Below, one piece after another: positions 13,222 to 15,919 of a stretch of DNA of 15,919 nt (its first letter is position 1; the number at the start of each line of letters is the position of its first letter). The stretch covers positions 1-15,919 of the forward strand of contig WLEG01000016.1 in assembly GCA_009704425.1 (NCBI GenBank), read 5' to 3'. The DNA comes from Actinomycetota bacterium. Its GTDB lineage: Bacteria; Actinomycetota; Acidimicrobiia; Acidimicrobiales; Ilumatobacteraceae. The notes below the pieces were generated by a model. The model did no database searches. It worked only from the letters and a program-made list of their open reading frames with translations, and was not told the DNA's origin. The position numbers were made by a program, and so were the translations under genes.

Positions 13222-15438
13222 GTGGCTCCACGGCGTTGGAACCCATCGTCCTGGGTGAGCCTGTCGCCGAACGGCATCGGACACACCAAACCGAATCATC
13301 TCGCCGAGATGACGAGGGTCGCGGTCAACGTGCGGCACGCGCCGCGCAAAGCGTGGAAGATCCTGAGCGAGGGCGTCTGTGACGGCTGCGCACTCGGCGT
13401 GGCCGGTCTGCACGACTGGACCCTCGACGGCATCCATCTGTGCACCACCCGTCTGAAGTTGCTGGAGGTGAACTGCGCGGATCCGTTCGATCACAGCGTC
13501 CTGTCCGACGTGTCGTGGCTCACCAAGCGCACGGGCACCGAGCTGCGCGAGATGGGACGTCTCGCGTATCCCATGCGTCGGCGACGCGGCGAAAAGGGCT
13601 TCACGCGCGTCGAATGGGACGTGGCCCTCGACGCCATCGCGTCGGCCGTCAAGGTCGCGGACGGCGATCGCACCGCGATCTACCTCACCAGTCGCGGCCT
13701 CACGAACGAGGTGTACTACGCGGCCGGGAAAGCGGCCCGCGCCATGGGCGTGTCCAACATCGACTCCGCGGCGCGAACCTGTCACGCTCCGTCCACCGTG
13801 GGTTTGAAGGCCACCATCGGCGTGGCCGCCAGCACGTGCAGCCTGCAGGACGTTCTCGAAACGGACCTCGTCGTGTTGTGGGGCGCGAACGTCGCGAACA
13901 ACCAACCGGTGTTCACGAAGTACCTCTACGAGGCCAAGAAGAACGGCGCCAAGGTCGTCGTCATCAATCCGTACCTGGAACCCGGCCTCGAGCGTTACTG
14001 GGTGCCGTCGAAACCGGAGTCGTTCCTGTTCGGCACGAAGTTGTGCGACCTGCACGTACCGGTGCGCCCCGAGGGCGACGTCGCTCTGTCGAACGCGTTG
14101 CTCAAAAGCCTGATCGATCGGGGTGCGATCGATCAGCAGTTCATCGACGCGCACACGACCGGATGGCCCGATCTCGAGGCCCATCTCGCCGCTCTCGACA
14201 TGGACGAACTCCTCGCCGACGCCGGTGTGGATGCCACCACCCTCGAGGCACTCACCGATCTGTACGCCAAGGCGCGTGGTGCGATCCTGATCTGGAGCAT
14301 GGGAATCACCCAGCATCGCCACGGCGTGGAGGGCGTGCAGGCCATCGTGAACGTGGCTCTCGCCCGGGGCAACGTCGGACGTGACGGCGCCGGACTCATG
14401 CCCATCCGGGGCCACTCCGGTGTGCAGGGCGGGGCCGAGATGGGCGCCTATTCCACGGCGTTCCCCGGTGGTGTCGCCGTGAACGCCGACAACGCCCGCG
14501 CGCTGGGTGATCAGTGGGGTTTCGACGTTCCGTCGGCTCCGGGACTGACCGCACCCGAGATGGTGTTGGCGGCCGAGAACGGTGACCTCGACGTGTTGTT
14601 CCTGGACGGTTCGAACTTCCTCGACGTGATGCCCGACCCCGAACGCGTGGCCGACGCGCTGTCGCGGGTGCCGTTGCGCGTGCATCAGGACATCGTGCTC
14701 ACCTCGCAGATGTTCATCGAGGGCGACGACGTCATTCTCCTCCCGGCCGCCACCCGCTACGAACAGGAGGGGGGCGGCACGAGCACCACCACCGAGCGAC
14801 GCATCGCGTTCGGCCCGCAGGTGATCGATCCGCCGGGAGAGGCACGAAGCGAATGGCGCATCTTCGCCGATCTGGCGACTCGCGTGCGGCCCGACGTGGC
14901 CCCGGCGTTCTCGTGGGCCGACAACCGGACGCTTCGCTCCGAGATCGCGCGCGTGGTCCCCATGTACGCCGGAATCGAGACGCTGAACGACACCCACGAC
15001 GCGGTGCAGTACGGAGGACGTCACCTGTGCGCGAACGGTGACTTCCCGCTTCCAGATGGTCGCGCCGTGTTCTCCACCGTGCACGTGCGACCACCGGAGC
15101 TTCCCGAGGGAACGTTCCTCCTGTCGACGCGACGCGGCAAGCAGTTCAACAGCATGGTGTTCGCCGAGCGGGACCCCTTGACGGGAGCGGGTCGCGACGC
15201 CGTGTACGTCGACCGGCGCGACGCCGCCGCGATCTCGGTGTCGCACGGCGACCGAGTGGTACTAAGAAGCACCACCGGCACGATGAAGGGAACCGCCCAC
15301 CTGGTGGATCTGCCCCGGCGTTCCCTGCAGGTGCACTGGCCCGAGGGCAACGTGTTGATCGATGCCGGCCTCAACGAAGACGCCAGTCGGATCCCCGACT
15401 ACAACGCGATCGTCACGATCGAGAAAGCGAAGCAATGA
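13222..15438 (+). CDS. Molybdopterin-dependent oxidoreductase alpha subunit, YdeP/FdhF-like
   Basis: This 738-residue protein belongs to the formate-dehydrogenase-like YdeP family, a bis-MGD molybdenum enzyme group whose substrate is mostly unknown; E. coli YdeP is linked to acid resistance. Visible are the N-terminal family stretch WNPSSWVSLSPNGIG and TKPNHLAEMTRV, the Cys pair C53/C56 in GVCDGCALG (only two close cysteines, unlike the four-Cys cluster of classical FDH), and WTLDGIHLCTTRL. At 185-195 it has RTCHAPSTVGL, in which Cys187-His188 aligns with the Sec/Cys-His active site of FDH-H. Later come RGNVGRDGAGLMPIRGHSGVQGG and a C-terminal molybdopterin dinucleotide-binding domain beginning near LLSTRRGKQFNSM. 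There is no Tat-like signal, so it is probably cytoplasmic. The GTG at 13222 is used because the N-terminal block fits the family. It is coupled to ino1 (7-nt gap) and overlaps the next gene. Confidence 0.9.
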   Translation: MAPRRWNPSSWVSLSPNGIGHTKPNHLAEMTRVAVNVRHAPRKAWKILSEGVCDGCALGVAGLHDWTLDGIHLCTTRLKLLEVNCADPFDHSVLSDVSWLTKRTGTELREMGRLAYPMRRRRGEKGFTRVEWDVALDAIASAVKVADGDRTAIYLTSRGLTNEVYYAAGKAARAMGVSNIDSAARTCHAPSTVGLKATIGVAASTCSLQDVLETDLVVLWGANVANNQPVFTKYLYEAKKNGAKVVVINPYLEPGLERYWVPSKPESFLFGTKLCDLHVPVRPEGDVALSNALLKSLIDRGAIDQQFIDAHTTGWPDLEAHLAALDMDELLADAGVDATTLEALTDLYAKARGAILIWSMGITQHRHGVEGVQAIVNVALARGNVGRDGAGLMPIRGHSGVQGGAEMGAYSTAFPGGVAVNADNARALGDQWGFDVPSAPGLTAPEMVLAAENGDLDVLFLDGSNFLDVMPDPERVADALSRVPLRVHQDIVLTSQMFIEGDDVILLPAATRYEQEGGGTSTTTERRIAFGPQVIDPPGEARSEWRIFADLATRVRPDVAPAFSWADNRTLRSEIARVVPMYAGIETLNDTHDAVQYGGRHLCANGDFPLPDGRAVFSTVHVRPPELPEGTFLLSTRRGKQFNSMVFAERDPLTGAGRDAVYVDRRDAAAISVSHGDRVVLRSTTGTMKGTAHLVDLPRRSLQVHWPEGNVLIDAGLNEDASRIPDYNAIVTIEKAKQ

Positions 15439-15809
15439 AGAGTCGTGCCGTTCTCTGGTCCCTGGTGGCCGATGTCGTCGGAATCATCGTGTTCGTCACC
15501 ATCGGTCGTCGCAACCACGACGAGGGCGTGGCCCCCGCCGGCGTCATCGAGACGGCGGCCCCGTTCGTCATCGCCGCGCTGGTCGGTTGGCTCATCGCGC
15601 GCGGATGGAAGTCACCCGTCGCGATCGGTACCGGAGCGATCATCTGGGTGACCACCGTGGCGCTGGGCATGGTGTTGCGCAAGCTCGTGTTCGACGACGG
15701 CACGGCGACCGCCTTCGTGATCGTGGCCACGGTGTTCACGGGCGCGGTGTTGAACGGTTGGAGATTGGCCGTGCGCACGCGACAGGCGCGACTCACAACA
15801 GGTTCGTGA
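15435..15809 (+). CDS. DUF3054 family small membrane protein
   Basis: This 124-residue protein has about four hydrophobic helices: VLWSLVADVVGIIVFVTIG, AAPFVIAALVGWLIARG, VAIGTGAIIWVTTVALGMVL and FVIVATVFTGAVLNGW. The motif IGRRNHDEGVAPAGVIETA after helix 1 is characteristic of the DUF3054 family of Actinomycetota. Function is unknown. Its ATG overlaps the stop of the Mo-oxidoreductase gene (ATGA, 15435-15438), so it is translated with it, but nothing in the sequence shows that it is a membrane anchor or partner. Its last 17 bp overlap the 3' end of the convergent ilvD. Confidence 0.85.
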   Translation: MKSRAVLWSLVADVVGIIVFVTIGRRNHDEGVAPAGVIETAAPFVIAALVGWLIARGWKSPVAIGTGAIIWVTTVALGMVLRKLVFDDGTATAFVIVATVFTGAVLNGWRLAVRTRQARLTTGS

Positions 15810-15919
15810 TCGCACCCTTGTCGGCACCCTGCGCGAGCCGGGCGTACTTGCCCAACACGCCGCTGGTGTAACGCGGAGGATTCGGCGTCCAGCCCTGACG
15901 ACGACGCGCCAATTCGGCC
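15793..15919 (-). CDS. ilvD: Dihydroxy-acid dehydratase, C-terminal fragment
   Basis: Only the last 41 codons are in the window, entering from the right edge. They read AELARRRQGWTPNPPRY, then TSGVLGKYARLAQGADKGAI and TNLL before TGA. This matches the conserved C-terminus of IlvD/Edd family dihydroxy-acid dehydratases (ELxxRRxxWxPPxPRYxxGVLxKYAxLVxxAxxGAVT). The enzyme, an Fe-S dehydratase, follows IlvC in branched-chain amino-acid synthesis. It is on the same strand as ilvBNC but over 5 kb away and separated by plus-strand genes, so it is independently transcribed. Its stop lies inside the end of the convergent DUF3054 gene (17-bp overlap). The active-site half of the protein is not visible. 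Confidence 0.85.
   Translation of the reverse strand, partial: AELARRRQGWTPNPPRYTSGVLGKYARLAQGADKGAITNLL

Noticed and set aside
13780..13800. Selenocysteine at the molybdoenzyme active site
   Set aside because: The codon at the Sec-equivalent position is TGT (Cys187), the frame is open, and no SECIS-like need arises.
13177..15246. 689-codon minus-strand open frame opposite the molybdoenzyme gene
   Set aside because: The plus frame has clear family motifs throughout; the reverse frame has none.

Overview
The window is a gene-dense, GC-rich stretch of chromosome that looks actinobacterial. The evidence is a mycobacterial-type SerC, a PAC2-family protein, an ilvBNC cluster behind a short branched-chain leader peptide, GTG and TTG starts, tiny intergenic gaps and several apparently leaderless genes. 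Together with a long (442 aa) inositol-phosphate synthase, this suggests a non-model branch such as Acidimicrobiia. That placement is inference, since no rRNA or other marker is present. I see no phage, insertion sequence, CRISPR array, tRNA or rRNA.

Layout. Positions 1-2551 (minus strand) hold a vitamin B12 importer operon, btuF-btuC-btuD, with btuD cut by the window edge. It is headed by a cobalamin riboswitch whose expression platform contains a hairpin hiding the btuF ribosome-binding site. Positions 2552-5811 hold a divergent pair, an aspartate-type aminotransferase (minus) and serC (plus), whose start codons are only 18 bp apart. A PAC2-family gene follows serC. Positions 5812-5892, between convergent genes, contain a perfect 26-bp inverted repeat. 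Positions 5893-10862 (minus) are an amino-acid block: ilvB-ilvN-ilvC, preceded by a promoter, a leader peptide ending in Leu-Val-Val-Ile-Leu and an intrinsic terminator (an attenuator), and followed by metY with a 14-bp hairpin over its ribosome-binding site. Positions 10934-15809 hold folD (minus), divergent from a plus-strand operon: ino1, a YdeP/FdhF-like molybdopterin oxidoreductase and a DUF3054 membrane protein. The window ends in the last codons of ilvD (minus).

How the genes relate. Most of the window is amino-acid and one-carbon metabolism: serine (serC), methionine or homocysteine (metY), folate C1 (folD), branched-chain amino acids (ilvBNC, ilvD) and the B12 cofactor supply. Ino1 feeds inositol lipids and mycothiol in Actinomycetota. 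No gene is a novel defence or mobile system. The most interesting material is regulatory: the riboswitch with its SD-occluding hairpin, the attenuator whose leader peptide appears leaderless, the metY hairpin that could separate read-through from internal transcription, the near-overlapping divergent promoters, and the long palindrome at 5823-5881.
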